This document shows positions 26,654 through 36,004 of a DNA stretch of 64,000 bases, one piece after another. The stretch comes from Aquabacterium sp. A3 (GTDB taxonomy: Bacteria > Pseudomonadota > Gammaproteobacteria > Burkholderiales > Burkholderiaceae_C). Each line of letters begins with the position of its first letter. The stretch's first letter is position 1. The translations under genes and the position numbers were made by a program. Below the pieces are notes generated by a model. It searched no databases, was not told the origin of the DNA, and worked only from the letters and a program-made list of their open reading frames with translations. Where the stretch lies: NCBI RefSeq assembly GCF_038069945.1, contig NZ_JBBPEV010000005.1, forward strand, positions 189,657 to 253,656. The letters run 5' to 3'.

Positions 26654-27826
26654 TCACTTGGTCAGCAAACGCATGGCCGCTTCCAGCCCCTGCAAACTCA
26701 TGGGATACATGCGCCCACCCACCAGCCGGTGAATGATGTCGATGCTTTGGCGATACGGCCACACCCCGGGCGGCTCGGGGTTGATCCACGCATGGCTGGG
26801 AAAGGCATGCGTCAGGCGCTGGATCCATTCGGCGCCAGGCTCGTCGTTGTTGTACTCGACGCTGCCGCTGGGCTCCAGGATCTCGTAGGGGCTCATCGTG
26901 GCGTCGCCCACGAAGATCAGCTTGTAGTCCTTGTTGTACTTGCGGATGATGTCCCAGGTGGGAATCTTCTCGGTGTAGCGCCGATGGTTGTTGCGCCACA
27001 TGAAGTCATAAACGCAGTTGTGGAAGTAATAAAACTCCAGGTGCTTGAACTCGGACTTGGCCGCCGAGAACAACTCTTCCACGCGATGGATGTGGTCGTC
27101 CATGGTGCCGCCCACGTCCATCAGCAGCAGCACCTTCACGGCATTGTGGCGCTCCGGCACCATCTTGATGTCCAGCATGCCGGCGTTGGCCGCCGTGGCG
27201 TGGATGGTGTGGTCCAGGTCCAGCTCTTCGGCCGCCCCCGTGCGCGCAAACTTGCGCAGGCGGCGCAACGCCACCTTGATGTTGCGCGTGCCCAGTTCGA
27301 TGCTGTCGTCGTAGTCGGCAAACTCGCGCTTGTCCCACACCTTGACCGCTTTGCGATGGCGTGAGCGCTCCTGGCCAATGCGGTACCCCTCCGGGTTGTA
27401 GCCATTGGCGCCGAACGGCGAGGTGCCGCCCGTGCCGATCCACTTGTTGCCGCCTTCGTGCCGTTCTTTTTGCTCTTCCATGAGCTGCTTGAAGCGGTCC
27501 ATGAGCTTGTCCCAACCCATGGCTTCGATCTGGGCCTTTTCTTCGGGGCTCAGCTCTTTTTCAAGGTGTTTGCGCAGCCACTCCAAGGGAATACCCTTGG
27601 TCAGATCGACGGCTTCGCTGACCCCCTTGAAGTAAGCTGAAAAGGCGCGATCAAACTTGTCAAAATGTGTTTCATTCTTGACCAGCGTGAGTTTGGCCAG
27701 ATGGTAGAAGTCGTCCACCGAGGGCTCGATGACCCCCTCCCGCATCGCTTCGAGCAGGGTGAGGTATTCGGGAATCGTCACCGGCAGCCGGGCCGATCGC
27801 AGCGCAAAGAAGAAATCAATGAGCAT
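26654..27826 (-). CDS. VWA domain protein of the CoxE-like group
   Basis: 390 residues. The N terminus MLIDFFFALRSARLPVTIPEYLTLLEAM is typical of the CoxE-like VWA proteins that pair with MoxR ATPases. The MIDAS-like motif is DVGGTMDDH rather than the standard DxSxS, so the first serine is replaced by glycine. A conserved YYFHNCVYDFMW and GDATMSPYEI follow. These proteins work as chaperones for metal insertion or complex assembly. The partner MoxR gene lies 1.3 kb away on the same strand, separated by an oppositely oriented diguanylate cyclase gene. Confidence 0.87.
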   Translation of the reverse strand: MLIDFFFALRSARLPVTIPEYLTLLEAMREGVIEPSVDDFYHLAKLTLVKNETHFDKFDRAFSAYFKGVSEAVDLTKGIPLEWLRKHLEKELSPEEKAQIEAMGWDKLMDRFKQLMEEQKERHEGGNKWIGTGGTSPFGANGYNPEGYRIGQERSRHRKAVKVWDKREFADYDDSIELGTRNIKVALRRLRKFARTGAAEELDLDHTIHATAANAGMLDIKMVPERHNAVKVLLLMDVGGTMDDHIHRVEELFSAAKSEFKHLEFYYFHNCVYDFMWRNNHRRYTEKIPTWDIIRKYNKDYKLIFVGDATMSPYEILEPSGSVEYNNDEPGAEWIQRLTHAFPSHAWINPEPPGVWPYRQSIDIIHRLVGGRMYPMSLQGLEAAMRLLTK

Positions 27827-27916
27827 GGGTGTCTCGCCTTGTTGCCCCTATTGTGGCCCTGGAATGGGCCTGACGTGCGCGTCGGGTCATTGCCCCACGT
27901 GCACAGCCTTTGAGTG

Positions 27917-29095
27917 ATGGCTTCTCACCACCAACTGATCGCATTCATCCTCCTGACCCACACCCTCACCACCCTGACCTGGCTGATCGGGGGTGGGGTG
28001 ATGGGTCTGTCACGGCGCGCGGCGCGCCACTGGATGGGCGCCAGCCTGGCCAACGGCATGGCGCTGTTGCTGCTGGTCCAGAATCAACATGACGCCAACG
28101 TGGGTCGCAACCTGCTGTCGGCCACCCTGGCAGCCTGGGGCGCCTTTGGTTTCCGCCGTGGTCTGCAGGCCTTTTTGCGCCTGCCCACCCGCGATGCACT
28201 GCAGGCCGCCAGCCTGGGCATGCTCACCCTGTTCACGCTGGGCCTGTGCTGGCCCATGGCCTGGGATACCGCGGGGTCGCTGACCGCGGTGGCCATCTCG
28301 GCGGCCGTCTTGCTGATCAGCGCACATCAGACCCACCCGGCATTGAGCGCCGAGTTCGATGCCTCGACGGCCTGGGTCTCCACCACCGTGCATGTGCTGG
28401 CCGTGTTGATGTTCGTGGCCATCGCGCTGGTGTCCCAGGGATGGACGCCTGACGCATGGCACGCGGTCATGAACCCGGATGTCATGCGCTTCTGGGTGGT
28501 CTTCACGAGCGTGGGGCTGTCGATCGCCGGCAGCTTTGTGCTGGGCTACGTGGTGGTCATGCGCCTGGTACGCCGACTGGAGTACCTGTCTCAGCACGAC
28601 GCATTGACCGGATTGCTCAACCGCCGCGCCATTGAAACCCTCATGGACAAAGAGGCGCAACACCTGCACCGATTTGGCGACCCATTCGCCCTGGTGCTGA
28701 TCGACGTGGACCACTTCAAGCGGGTCAACGACCGGCTGGGCCATGCCGCTGGCGACCTGGTGCTCAGCGCCGTGGCATCGGTGCTGCAAAGCCAGGCGCG
28801 AGAGGTGGACCATGTGGCGCGTTTTGGCGGCGAGGAGTTTTGTGTGCTCTTGCCCCGCACCGACGGCGAAGGCGCCCGGCTGGCGGCCGAGCGCTTCAGG
28901 GAAGCCGTGCTGGCCACGGTGGTGCCCTGGTCGGACGAATCGGTGAGCGTGACGGTGAGCGTGGGCGTGGCGGCCACCAACGACCCGAACGAAGCCCTGC
29001 ACCACGTCTTGCGACGCGCCGACGAGGCGCTGTACCGCGCCAAGGCCCAAGGCCGCAACCGCGTCGTGACCGCCCAGCGTCGACTGGTGGCCTGA
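27917..29095 (+). CDS. Membrane diguanylate cyclase (GGDEF domain)
   Basis: 392 residues. Six hydrophobic segments fill residues 1-220 and no recognisable sensory domain name can be assigned. A complete GGDEF domain follows, with active-site GGEEF at residues 304-308 and the ARFGG and DVDHFKRVNDRLGHAAGD motifs intact, so it should make cyclic di-GMP. No RxxD inhibitory site is obvious immediately before the active site. It is inserted between the VWA and MoxR genes on the opposite strand. A large adhesin gene with a LapG-like site, whose retention would depend on c-di-GMP, lies 2 kb downstream. Confidence 0.9.
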   Translation: MASHHQLIAFILLTHTLTTLTWLIGGGVMGLSRRAARHWMGASLANGMALLLLVQNQHDANVGRNLLSATLAAWGAFGFRRGLQAFLRLPTRDALQAASLGMLTLFTLGLCWPMAWDTAGSLTAVAISAAVLLISAHQTHPALSAEFDASTAWVSTTVHVLAVLMFVAIALVSQGWTPDAWHAVMNPDVMRFWVVFTSVGLSIAGSFVLGYVVVMRLVRRLEYLSQHDALTGLLNRRAIETLMDKEAQHLHRFGDPFALVLIDVDHFKRVNDRLGHAAGDLVLSAVASVLQSQAREVDHVARFGGEEFCVLLPRTDGEGARLAAERFREAVLATVVPWSDESVSVTVSVGVAATNDPNEALHHVLRRADEALYRAKAQGRNRVVTAQRRLVA

Positions 29096-29122
29096 CGACA
29101 CCACCAATCCGCGCGGCTGCGC

Positions 29123-29965
29123 TCAGCGGTTGTTGCGGGCCATGAACACCAGCTTCTCGAACAGGCTCAGGTCCTGCTCATTCTTGAGCAGCGCCCCGAC
29201 CAGCGGCGGCACAGCGGCCTTTTGATCCTGGCTCTGGAGCACCTCGGGCGGGATGTCTTCGGCCACCAGCAGCTTGAGCCAGTCAATCAGCTCGGACGTG
29301 CTGGGCTTTTTCTTCAGGCCCGGCAGGTTGCGCACCTCGTAGAACTGACGCAGGGCCGCCGACAGCAGATCACGTTTGATGTGGGGGAAGTGCACTTCCA
29401 CGATCTTTTCCATCGTGGTCGCGTCCGGGAAGCGGATGTAGTGAAAGAAACAGCGGCGCAAGAAAGCGTCGGGCAGGTCTTTTTCGTTGTTGGACGTGAT
29501 GATCACCAGCGGACGGTGCACGGCCTTGATGGTCTGCCGTGTCTCGTACACATAGAACTCCATGCGATCGATTTCGCGCAGCAGGTCGTTCGGAAACTCG
29601 ATGTCGGCCTTGTCGATCTCATCGATCAGCAAGGCCACCGGCTGGTCGGCCTCGAACGCTTGCCACAACACCCCTTTGACGATGTAGTTGTGGATGTCCT
29701 TGACCTTTTCTTCGCCCAGTTGGCTGTCGCGCAGGCGGCTGACCGCGTCGTATTCATAGAGCCCCTGTTGCGCTTTTGTGGTCGATTTGATGTGCCATTG
29801 CAACAGCGGCATGCCCAGCGCGGCCGAGACTTCTTCGGCCAGCATCGTCTTGCCGGTGCCGGGTTCGCCCTTGACCAGCAGGGGGCGCTGCAGTTTCAGC
29901 GCGGCATTGACGGCCAGTTTCAGGTCGTCAGTGGCCACGTATTGGTCGGTGCCTTGGAATTTCAT
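29123..29965 (-). CDS. MoxR-family AAA+ ATPase
   Basis: 280 residues from ATG 29965; the open frame extends further upstream, but family similarity starts at MKFQGTDQYVATDDL. Walker A is GEPGTGKTMLAEE near residue 35, Walker B is ALLIDEIDKAD, and the sensor region is IITSNNEKDLPDAFLRRCFFHYI. These ATPases act with VWA proteins to mature metalloenzymes or complexes. The matching CoxE-like VWA gene is nearby on the same strand, though a diguanylate cyclase gene splits the usual pair. Confidence 0.92.
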   Translation of the reverse strand: MKFQGTDQYVATDDLKLAVNAALKLQRPLLVKGEPGTGKTMLAEEVSAALGMPLLQWHIKSTTKAQQGLYEYDAVSRLRDSQLGEEKVKDIHNYIVKGVLWQAFEADQPVALLIDEIDKADIEFPNDLLREIDRMEFYVYETRQTIKAVHRPLVIITSNNEKDLPDAFLRRCFFHYIRFPDATTMEKIVEVHFPHIKRDLLSAALRQFYEVRNLPGLKKKPSTSELIDWLKLLVAEDIPPEVLQSQDQKAAVPPLVGALLKNEQDLSLFEKLVFMARNNR

Positions 29966-30059
29966 GCGCTGTCTCAACCGGGTTGTTACTGTGTTCGAGT
30001 ATAGGCCGACAGCCAATAATGGTTTGACCTGCGGGCCTTTATGGCAACCCTCAACCCTC

Positions 30060-30755
30060 ATGAACACCTCACGCATGAACGCCTTGCCCCGACTGCCCCG
30101 CTTGCTGCTCGCCGTTGCGGCGGCCGGCTTCACCTCGGTATCGACCCCCACCCTGGCGCAGGACGCCCCTGTGGGCCAGGCGTCTGCGGGCGCCCAAAAA
30201 GCCGCCATGTGCATCGGTTGCCATGGCATCGTGGGCTACCAATCCAGCTTCCCCGAGGTCTACAAAGTGCCCATGATCTCGGGCCAGGGCGCAGCCTATG
30301 TCAGCGCGGCCCTGCAGGCTTACCGCAAGGGCGACCGCCAACACCCCACGATGCGCGGTGTGGCGGTCTCGCTGAGCGACCAGGACATCGCCGACCTGGC
30401 GGCGTTCTATGCCAGCCATGGCGAGGGCGCGCCCGCCGTGCCGGCCGCGCCGCCGGCGGCGCCCCCTGAGGTGCAAGCGCTGCTGGACCGTGGGGCCTGC
30501 ATGTCGTGCCACGGCGCCAACTTCAACAGCCCGATCGACCCCTCCTACCCCAAGATCGCGGGCCAGCACAGCGACTACCTGTACGCCGCGCTGCGCGCCT
30601 ACCAGGTGGAAGGCAAGCCCTACCAGGGCCGCTCCAACGCCATCATGCGGGGGCAGGTCAAGGCCTTCACCCAGGCCGAACTCAAGCAGATGGCACGTTA
30701 CATCGGCAGCCTGCCGGGCGATCTGCGGGTGGTACCGCAAAGCCGCTTCCGCTGA
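30060..30755 (+). CDS. Diheme cytochrome c4-type protein
   Basis: 231 residues from ATG 30060. A signal peptide (LLLAVAAAGFTSVSTPTLAQ) sends it to the periplasm. Two CxxCH heme sites, CIGCH and CMSCH, each sit in a cytochrome c553/c4-type domain, with downstream methionines in PMISGQGAAYVSAAL and NAIMRGQVKAFT. The alanine-proline linker (PAVPAAPPAAPP) joins the two domains. It carries electrons to terminal oxidases. A strong terminator follows. Confidence 0.92.
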   Translation: MNTSRMNALPRLPRLLLAVAAAGFTSVSTPTLAQDAPVGQASAGAQKAAMCIGCHGIVGYQSSFPEVYKVPMISGQGAAYVSAALQAYRKGDRQHPTMRGVAVSLSDQDIADLAAFYASHGEGAPAVPAAPPAAPPEVQALLDRGACMSCHGANFNSPIDPSYPKIAGQHSDYLYAALRAYQVEGKPYQGRSNAIMRGQVKAFTQAELKQMARYIGSLPGDLRVVPQSRFR

Positions 30756-30783
30756 TATCCGGGCGGTGGCACGGCCTGAATGA

Positions 30784-30810
30784 ACAAAGCCCGCCATCGG
30801 CGGGCTTTGT
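30784..30810 (+). terminator. Hairpin terminator after the cytochrome c4 gene
   Basis: A perfect 12-bp stem, ACAAAGCCCGCC at 30784-30795 and GGCGGGCTTTGT at 30799-30810, has a three-base loop. The A- and T-rich outer stem is typical of bidirectional terminators. It stands 29 bases after the cytochrome stop codon and could also stop transcripts of the convergent adhesin gene. Confidence 0.85.
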
Positions 30811-30863
30811 GTTTGGGGTGCCGGGCCAGCCGGTGATGGTCTGGCCTGCGGCAGTATCAGCGT

Positions 30864-33800
30864 TCAGCTGGCATCCACGATCAGCTTGTTCTGGTCCAGC
30901 AGTTTGGCAATGACCTCGACGTCGCCCGCACCCGCGGTCAAACCGAGGTCTGCGCGCAGGTCCACCCCTTGCAAGACGATGCGCTGGGTTTCCGTGCCCA
31001 TGCCACCGGCATCAAAATCACCCGCGTGGCTGACGTGGATCACGGTGTCGCTGCCTGCGGTCTCGAAGTGCAGGAACTTGTCGAGGTTGCCGGTGCCACC
31101 GGTGGTGTTCTCTCCTTGCAGCAGGTCGCGCAAGTCCAGCACGTCGCCACCGGCCGACGGGGCGCGACCGTCAAAGTCACGGATCACGTCGACCGCCGCA
31201 GCGCCGCCGACCCCACCCGTGCCCTGGTCGCCCAGGCTCCAGGCAAAGACGTCCGAGCCAGGGCCGCCCAGCAGCAGGTCATTGCCCGCACCGCCCGACA
31301 GGCGGTCATCGCCATCGCCGCCGTACACCAGGTCGTTGCCCGCACCCGCGGCCACGGTGTCATTGCCCTGACCAGCGTAGATCACGTCGGCCTGGGCGGT
31401 GCCCACCAGGTTGTCATCCCCTGACGTACCCGACAGCACCACGGCCTTGTCGACCTCGATGCGCAACTGCGAGCTGACCTCGTCGCCATCACGGTCACTC
31501 AGGGTGAACTCGATGGTCTCGGACTGCACACCGGTCAGGTTGGGCGAGGCCGCGTAGCTGTAGTCCCCGGTGCTCATGTCGATCGTCAGGCGACCGCCCA
31601 GGCTGGTCGTCACCGACACCTCCGTGTTGGCGTCGTCAAAAAGGTAGGTGACCCCGTCAATGACCACCTTTTCCACACGGCCAAAGCCATCGGCCCCCAT
31701 CACGGACTCGACCGTGCCGGCCGCGCCCAGGTTGCCCACGGCAAACTCGGTGGCGGTGCCATTGAGCACCTGCTCCAATTGGGTGAGGTCAGACACCACC
31801 ACCCCGTCCATGTTCATCCCGGCCTGGCCGTCAAACGCGACCGGGTTCAGGTAGGTTTGGCTCACGTTGGTGCCCAGACCGATCGCATAGCTCTTGATGT
31901 TGTTGGCCTGCAGGAAGCTGGTCCAGGCGGCTTCTTCGGTCAGGCCGATGCCGTCACCCAAGGCCTCTTGCGTGATGTTGCCGTCCTGTCCATTCTGGCC
32001 CGAGCTGGGGTTCTCGCGAGACAAGGTCGGGTTGCCATCCGACAGGAAGTAGGCCACGCTCTGGGCATTGCTCAGCTTTCCTGAGGTGGCGCCGTAGGCC
32101 TCCATGGCCTTGTCCAGCGCCGCGTCGTAGTTGGTCTGGCCGGTCAGTTGCACCGATTCCAGCAATTCCTTGGCCTTGTCCACGGTCACCCAGTCTTCAA
32201 CATCACTCAGCGCACTGGCCGATGAGTTGAACGTGACCAGTCGCACACGGACGTTACCCACGTCATCGTAGCGGTCCAGCAACTTACCGATGGCCTCGAC
32301 GGCCGCCTCCAGGCGGGTGAGGTCACCGATGCCGCTGGGCACGCGCATGCTGCTGGAGTTGTCCAGCACGATCAGCAGGTTGGTGTCCAGAGAAGCCACC
32401 TCGCGGGAGATGTCGGCCTGCGCCGGGGCATCATCTTCGACCTGGATGGTCAATGTGGTGGCGCTGGTGTTGAGCCCATCGCTGACGCTGACCGGGAAGC
32501 TGATCGGCAGCGCATCCTCGCCCTGCGCCGGGTGCTGCAGCGGCATGTTCAGCGTGAAGGTGTAAGCGCCATCAGCGCCGACCACCATGGTGGCGGCCAC
32601 GGGCGCACCCGCCCCCGTGCCCACCGTACCGATCCAGCCGCCCTGCCCATCCGATGTCCAGCTGATGGGCGTGGTGGAGCCCACCACGTAGAGGGTCTCT
32701 GTGGGGGCGCCCACGGTCACGGTGACGGCATCGCCGTCGGCATCGCTGGCCTGGATCTGGCCGATCACGACGGCGCTGTTGCTGTTGTCGCTGGCGCCAT
32801 CCGCATCCGGCAGCCCGCCATTCAGCCCCTCTTCGGACACAGCCTGGGGCTGGGCAAGCACGGTCGGTGCGCTGTCGTTGTCACGGATCTCGGCCTCGTT
32901 CGTGGCGCTGGGATTGACCGTGTTGCCCGCCACCACGTTGGCTGTCAGACGAACATATTCGGTGGGCTCGATGGCCTGATCGTCCACCGTGGACAGGCGC
33001 AGGTTGATCTGGGTCTGGCCCGGCGCAAACGTCAGCTCGCCCGAAGCGGGCACGTCCGTCCACACGCCAGGCGCCGACTCGTACTGCAGTTGGGTGCCGG
33101 TGTCGACACCCACGGTGGCGGGGCTTGTGCCCGCATTGCCGGCACCATCAGCCAGGGTCAGTTGCACAGTGACGGCCTCTGACGACGGTTTGTTCAGCGC
33201 GAGCACATAAGGCAGTTGACCGCCTTCGGTCACACCCGTCGAGAAGATGGACAGAACAGGCGGTGCGGCAGACACGTTGATGGTGCTGACCGCGGTGTTG
33301 CTGTCCAGGCCGGTTTCGTCAGTGACCGTGACTTCGATCTGCCGCGGCGTGGTACTGGGGTTGTCCTGCTCGGTTTCAAACGTGATGGCCTGGATGGCGG
33401 TCTGGTAATCGGCCAGGGAGGCGTTGCCCGTCAGGATGATGGTGTAAGGATCGGACGAGGGCGACAACGTGATACCCACAGGCAGATCACCCAGGGCCAA
33501 CACATCGTCGGCCTGCGGATTGGTCAGGACGATGGTGGCACCCGACATCTGGGTGCTGTCGGTGTCCGTGATCAGGGAATCAATGTCTGCGATGGACACC
33601 GGCCCACCGTTGCCCAGTGCGGACGTCTGGTAGCCCGTGCCAGTGGCGGCCGAGTTGTTGGCATCCAGATCAAGGCTGGGCGGGACCGGCGGCGTGGGCT
33701 CGGGCTCGCCCTCATCCGTGCTGGCCGGCAACGCGCGCTGGTCGGCGGTGGAGCCGATCGGGAAGCCCGAAGGGCCACGCTGGGTGTCGTACTGGTAAGA

Positions 33801-34133
33801 CAGCGGGGTCACGCCTTCTTGCACGCGGTCCACGCGCAGGCCGGGCAAGAGGCCACCGCTGGCGCCACCCGTCAAACCGGCGGCTGGGGCCTCTTCATCG
33901 GTTTCGATGGCCGTGATCGCCTGGTCGACCGGGTCTGCGGGCGCAGCCACGACCGGCTTGGCATCGGGATCAGGCGAGATCTGCACCCAACTGTTGTCAT
34001 CGGTGACGACATGTTGACCACCCTTGACCTTGTCGCCCACATTGAGGGGCTGCAGGGTGCCATCAGGCAGGCGAATGAAGGCGGTGCCGCGAATAGCGAC
34101 AACGGTACCGGCGGACATGGCAAGGATGGGCAT
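30864..34133 (-). CDS. RTX-type secreted adhesin with retention module, VWA domain and T1SS C-terminal signal
   Basis: 1089 residues. The N-terminal retention module (MSAGTVVAIRGTAFIRLPDG, residues 6-90) resembles LapA-type surface adhesins and is followed by PAAG, the candidate LapG protease site, near residue 88. Calx-beta-like and cadherin-like repeats follow. A VWA domain has an intact MIDAS motif (DNSSSM, residues about 590-780). Calcium-binding RTX nonapeptides (GGAGNDLLLGGPGSD) and a VC_A0849-type secretion domain ending the protein mark type I secretion. No ABC/HlyD/TolC secretion genes or lapD/lapG are nearby. It is likely a cell-surface attachment protein controlled by c-di-GMP (inference). 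Confidence 0.88.
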   Translation of the reverse strand: MPILAMSAGTVVAIRGTAFIRLPDGTLQPLNVGDKVKGGQHVVTDDNSWVQISPDPDAKPVVAAPADPVDQAITAIETDEEAPAAGLTGGASGGLLPGLRVDRVQEGVTPLSYQYDTQRGPSGFPIGSTADQRALPASTDEGEPEPTPPVPPSLDLDANNSAATGTGYQTSALGNGGPVSIADIDSLITDTDSTQMSGATIVLTNPQADDVLALGDLPVGITLSPSSDPYTIILTGNASLADYQTAIQAITFETEQDNPSTTPRQIEVTVTDETGLDSNTAVSTINVSAAPPVLSIFSTGVTEGGQLPYVLALNKPSSEAVTVQLTLADGAGNAGTSPATVGVDTGTQLQYESAPGVWTDVPASGELTFAPGQTQINLRLSTVDDQAIEPTEYVRLTANVVAGNTVNPSATNEAEIRDNDSAPTVLAQPQAVSEEGLNGGLPDADGASDNSNSAVVIGQIQASDADGDAVTVTVGAPTETLYVVGSTTPISWTSDGQGGWIGTVGTGAGAPVAATMVVGADGAYTFTLNMPLQHPAQGEDALPISFPVSVSDGLNTSATTLTIQVEDDAPAQADISREVASLDTNLLIVLDNSSSMRVPSGIGDLTRLEAAVEAIGKLLDRYDDVGNVRVRLVTFNSSASALSDVEDWVTVDKAKELLESVQLTGQTNYDAALDKAMEAYGATSGKLSNAQSVAYFLSDGNPTLSRENPSSGQNGQDGNITQEALGDGIGLTEEAAWTSFLQANNIKSYAIGLGTNVSQTYLNPVAFDGQAGMNMDGVVVSDLTQLEQVLNGTATEFAVGNLGAAGTVESVMGADGFGRVEKVVIDGVTYLFDDANTEVSVTTSLGGRLTIDMSTGDYSYAASPNLTGVQSETIEFTLSDRDGDEVSSQLRIEVDKAVVLSGTSGDDNLVGTAQADVIYAGQGNDTVAAGAGNDLVYGGDGDDRLSGGAGNDLLLGGPGSDVFAWSLGDQGTGGVGGAAAVDVIRDFDGRAPSAGGDVLDLRDLLQGENTTGGTGNLDKFLHFETAGSDTVIHVSHAGDFDAGGMGTETQRIVLQGVDLRADLGLTAGAGDVEVIAKLLDQNKLIVDAS

Positions 34134-34281
34134 GGCGTCTGACTCTCGGTGAACGCTGAGATGCCCACAGTGTAGGCAGATTCACCCCCGCATGGCCCAT
34201 GCCGGCACCCCCAGATGGATGGTTAACCCCCCAAGAAGCCGCAATTCCGTGACAAGCATCACACAGTGATGCACTGCAGCA

Positions 34282-34713
34282 TCAGCTAGCCGCCAGCCGT
34301 TGAATGCGCTCCAGGTAGGCCAGGGCGTCGGGCGGCTGCCCTGAGCGCTGGCTTTCCCAAAGGGTTTCGCCCAGCGCGTCCATCACCCCGTGATGGGCCT
34401 CGTGCAGTGAGTTGCGCTTGTGCGCCAGTCGCTCCACGGCCGCGCGGATGCCCCGGGGCTGGTCGATGCTCACCTGCTCGGATATCGACAGGTGCATGGA
34501 CAAATGAAGGAAGGGATTGGTGCGCCCCTCCTCCACCGTGAATTGGGCCGCCACGGCAGCTTCGGCGTCGGCCAGATCGTCGTGGTACTCGGGGTGCTGG
34601 CTGATCCAGTCGGCCGCCAGTGCCTCCATGGGCGCCAGGGGCTGTGCCGCCTGGTGCTTGGCCCAGGCCTCGCAGAAAAAGCGGCGCACGGTTTCCTGGT
34701 TGGGTGCAAACAT
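34282..34713 (-). CDS. DUF1841 family protein
   Basis: 143 residues. The motif NPFLHLSMHLSISEQVSIDQPRGI is diagnostic of DUF1841, a short cytosolic family common in beta- and gammaproteobacteria. Histidine-rich stretches (HLSMHLS and HEAHHGVMDALGE) are conserved in it. The function is unknown. The FKBP gene ends 23 bases upstream... on the same strand the order is FKBP then DUF1841, so they are probably one transcript. Confidence 0.88.
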   Translation of the reverse strand: MFAPNQETVRRFFCEAWAKHQAAQPLAPMEALAADWISQHPEYHDDLADAEAAVAAQFTVEEGRTNPFLHLSMHLSISEQVSIDQPRGIRAAVERLAHKRNSLHEAHHGVMDALGETLWESQRSGQPPDALAYLERIQRLAAS

Positions 34714-34736
34714 GGTGGCGCTGCCTCAAGCCAGGC

Positions 34737-35090
34737 TCAAACGCCCAGCAGTTCAACTTCAAACATCAGGGTGGCGTTGGGGGGGATCACGCCACCCGCG
34801 CCACGGGCGCCGTAGCCCAGCTGGGGCGGGATGACCAGGATGCGGGTGCCGCCCACCTTCATGCCCTGCACACCCTCGTCCCAGCCGCGGATGACGTGGC
34901 CGGCGCCCAGCGGGAACTCGAAGGGGTCGTTTCGGTCTTTGCTGGAATCGAACTTGGCGCCCTTGACGCCGTTGTCGTACAGCCAGCCGGTGTAATGCAC
35001 GGTGACGTAAGCGCCAGCCTTGGCCAGCTCGCCGCTGCCTTCGGTGACGTCTTCGTATTGCAGACCAGAGGTGGTGGTGACCACGGGCAT
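34737..35090 (-). CDS. FKBP-type peptidyl-prolyl cis-trans isomerase
   Basis: 117 residues from ATG 35090; the frame is open further upstream into the urt terminator, where it is not coding. A single FKBP domain is complete: [44 protein letters not shown], then [22 protein letters not shown] and the closing [19 protein letters not shown]. There is no signal peptide, so it is cytosolic. It catalyses proline isomerisation during folding. It starts just after the urt terminator hairpin and precedes DUF1841 on the same strand. Confidence 0.93.
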   Translation of the reverse strand: MPVVTTTSGLQYEDVTEGSGELAKAGAYVTVHYTGWLYDNGVKGAKFDSSKDRNDPFEFPLGAGHVIRGWDEGVQGMKVGGTRILVIPPQLGYGARGAGGVIPPNATLMFEVELLGV

Positions 35091-35117
35091 GGCGATTCCT
35101 TTCAGGGTAGAGGTGTC

Positions 35118-35151
35118 CAAAAACAAGGGCCCGAGTCTAACCTCGGGCCCT
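35118..35151 (-). terminator. Rho-independent terminator of the urt operon
   Basis: The stem AGGGCCCGAG/CTCGGGCCCT (35126-35151, six-base loop) is followed on the minus strand by TTGTTTTTGG. It lies 25 bases after the urtE stop codon and before the FKBP start on the same strand, so it separates the two transcription units. Confidence 0.88.
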
Positions 35152-35175
35152 GCGGGATGCATGTCAACAGGGACT

Positions 35176-35880
35176 TCAGATCGACATCAATTCACGCACA
35201 CCGTCGGCCTCCATGTCGGCACCGCGGCCACGGCGAATCACCTCGCCACGCTCCATCACCAGGTACTGGTCGGCCAGTTCGGCCGCAAAGTCGTAGAACT
35301 GCTCCACCAGCACCACGGCCATCTTCTGGCCATTCAAGCCCTCGTCGGCCAGCTTGCGAATGGCCCGTCCGATGTCTTTGATGATGCTGGGCTGGATGCC
35401 CTCGGTGGGCTCATCCAGGATCAGCACCTTGGGGCCGGCGCACAGCGCGCGGGCGATGGCCAGCTGCTGCTGCTGCCCGCCGGAGAGGTCGCCACCCCGG
35501 CGACCCAGCATCTGCTTGAGCACGGGAAAGAGCTCGAACAACTGCTCGGGCACCGGCGTGCTGCCGGGCTTGGAGGCCAGGCCCATCTGCAGGTTTTCGG
35601 CCACCGTGAGGCGACCGAAGATCTCGCGGCCCTGGGGCACATAACCCATGCCCAGACGAACCCGCTCGTAAGGTTTTTGTCCGTTGATGGAGCGGCCATC
35701 GAGCTGGATGTCGCCGCTCTTGATGGGCACGAGACCCATCAGGCTCTTGAGCAGCGTGGTTTTGCCCACGCCGTTGCGCCCCAGGATGACGGTGACCTCG
35801 CCCACTTTGGCCTCGAAGCTCAGGCCGCGCAGGATGTGCGAGCCGCCGTAGTATTGATTCACACTGTTGATTTGCAGCAT
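35176..35880 (-). CDS. urtE: Urea ABC transporter ATP-binding protein UrtE
   Basis: 234 residues. The Walker A motif is [13 protein letters not shown] near residue 38, the ABC signature is [15 protein letters not shown], and Walker B is [33 protein letters not shown] at the start and [11 protein letters not shown] are typical of UrtE rather than LivF. It is the last gene of the urtABCDE operon. With UrtD it powers high-affinity urea uptake, which feeds the urease encoded 16 kb away. Confidence 0.95.
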   Translation of the reverse strand: MLQINSVNQYYGGSHILRGLSFEAKVGEVTVILGRNGVGKTTLLKSLMGLVPIKSGDIQLDGRSINGQKPYERVRLGMGYVPQGREIFGRLTVAENLQMGLASKPGSTPVPEQLFELFPVLKQMLGRRGGDLSGGQQQQLAIARALCAGPKVLILDEPTEGIQPSIIKDIGRAIRKLADEGLNGQKMAVVLVEQFYDFAAELADQYLVMERGEVIRRGRGADMEADGVRELMSI

Positions 35881-35964
35881 CTCTGCCCTCTCACGTCATC
35901 ACGTCTTGCCCAACCCAGCGGCCACCGTGGAACCGGCTTCGCCGGGCCACCAGTGGCGCCCCCT

Positions 35965-36004
35965 TGAGGGGGAGCGCTGAAAGCGCTCGGGGGTGGGCCC
36001 ATCC
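35965..36004. repeat. Palindromic intergenic hairpin between urtD and urtE
   Basis: CCCCC-TTGA-GGGGG is followed by the perfect stem GAGCGCT (35973-35979) and AGCGCTC (35983-35989), then CGGGGGTGGGCC. It looks like a REP-type palindromic unit inserted in the 124-base gap between two genes of one operon. It could slow or protect the urt mRNA. No second copy was noticed in this window. Confidence 0.55.

Noticed and set aside
34266..34283. TGATGC-ACTGCA-GCATCA inverted repeat between DUF1841 and the adhesin gene
   Set aside because: A six-base stem without a T run; could be a chance palindrome.
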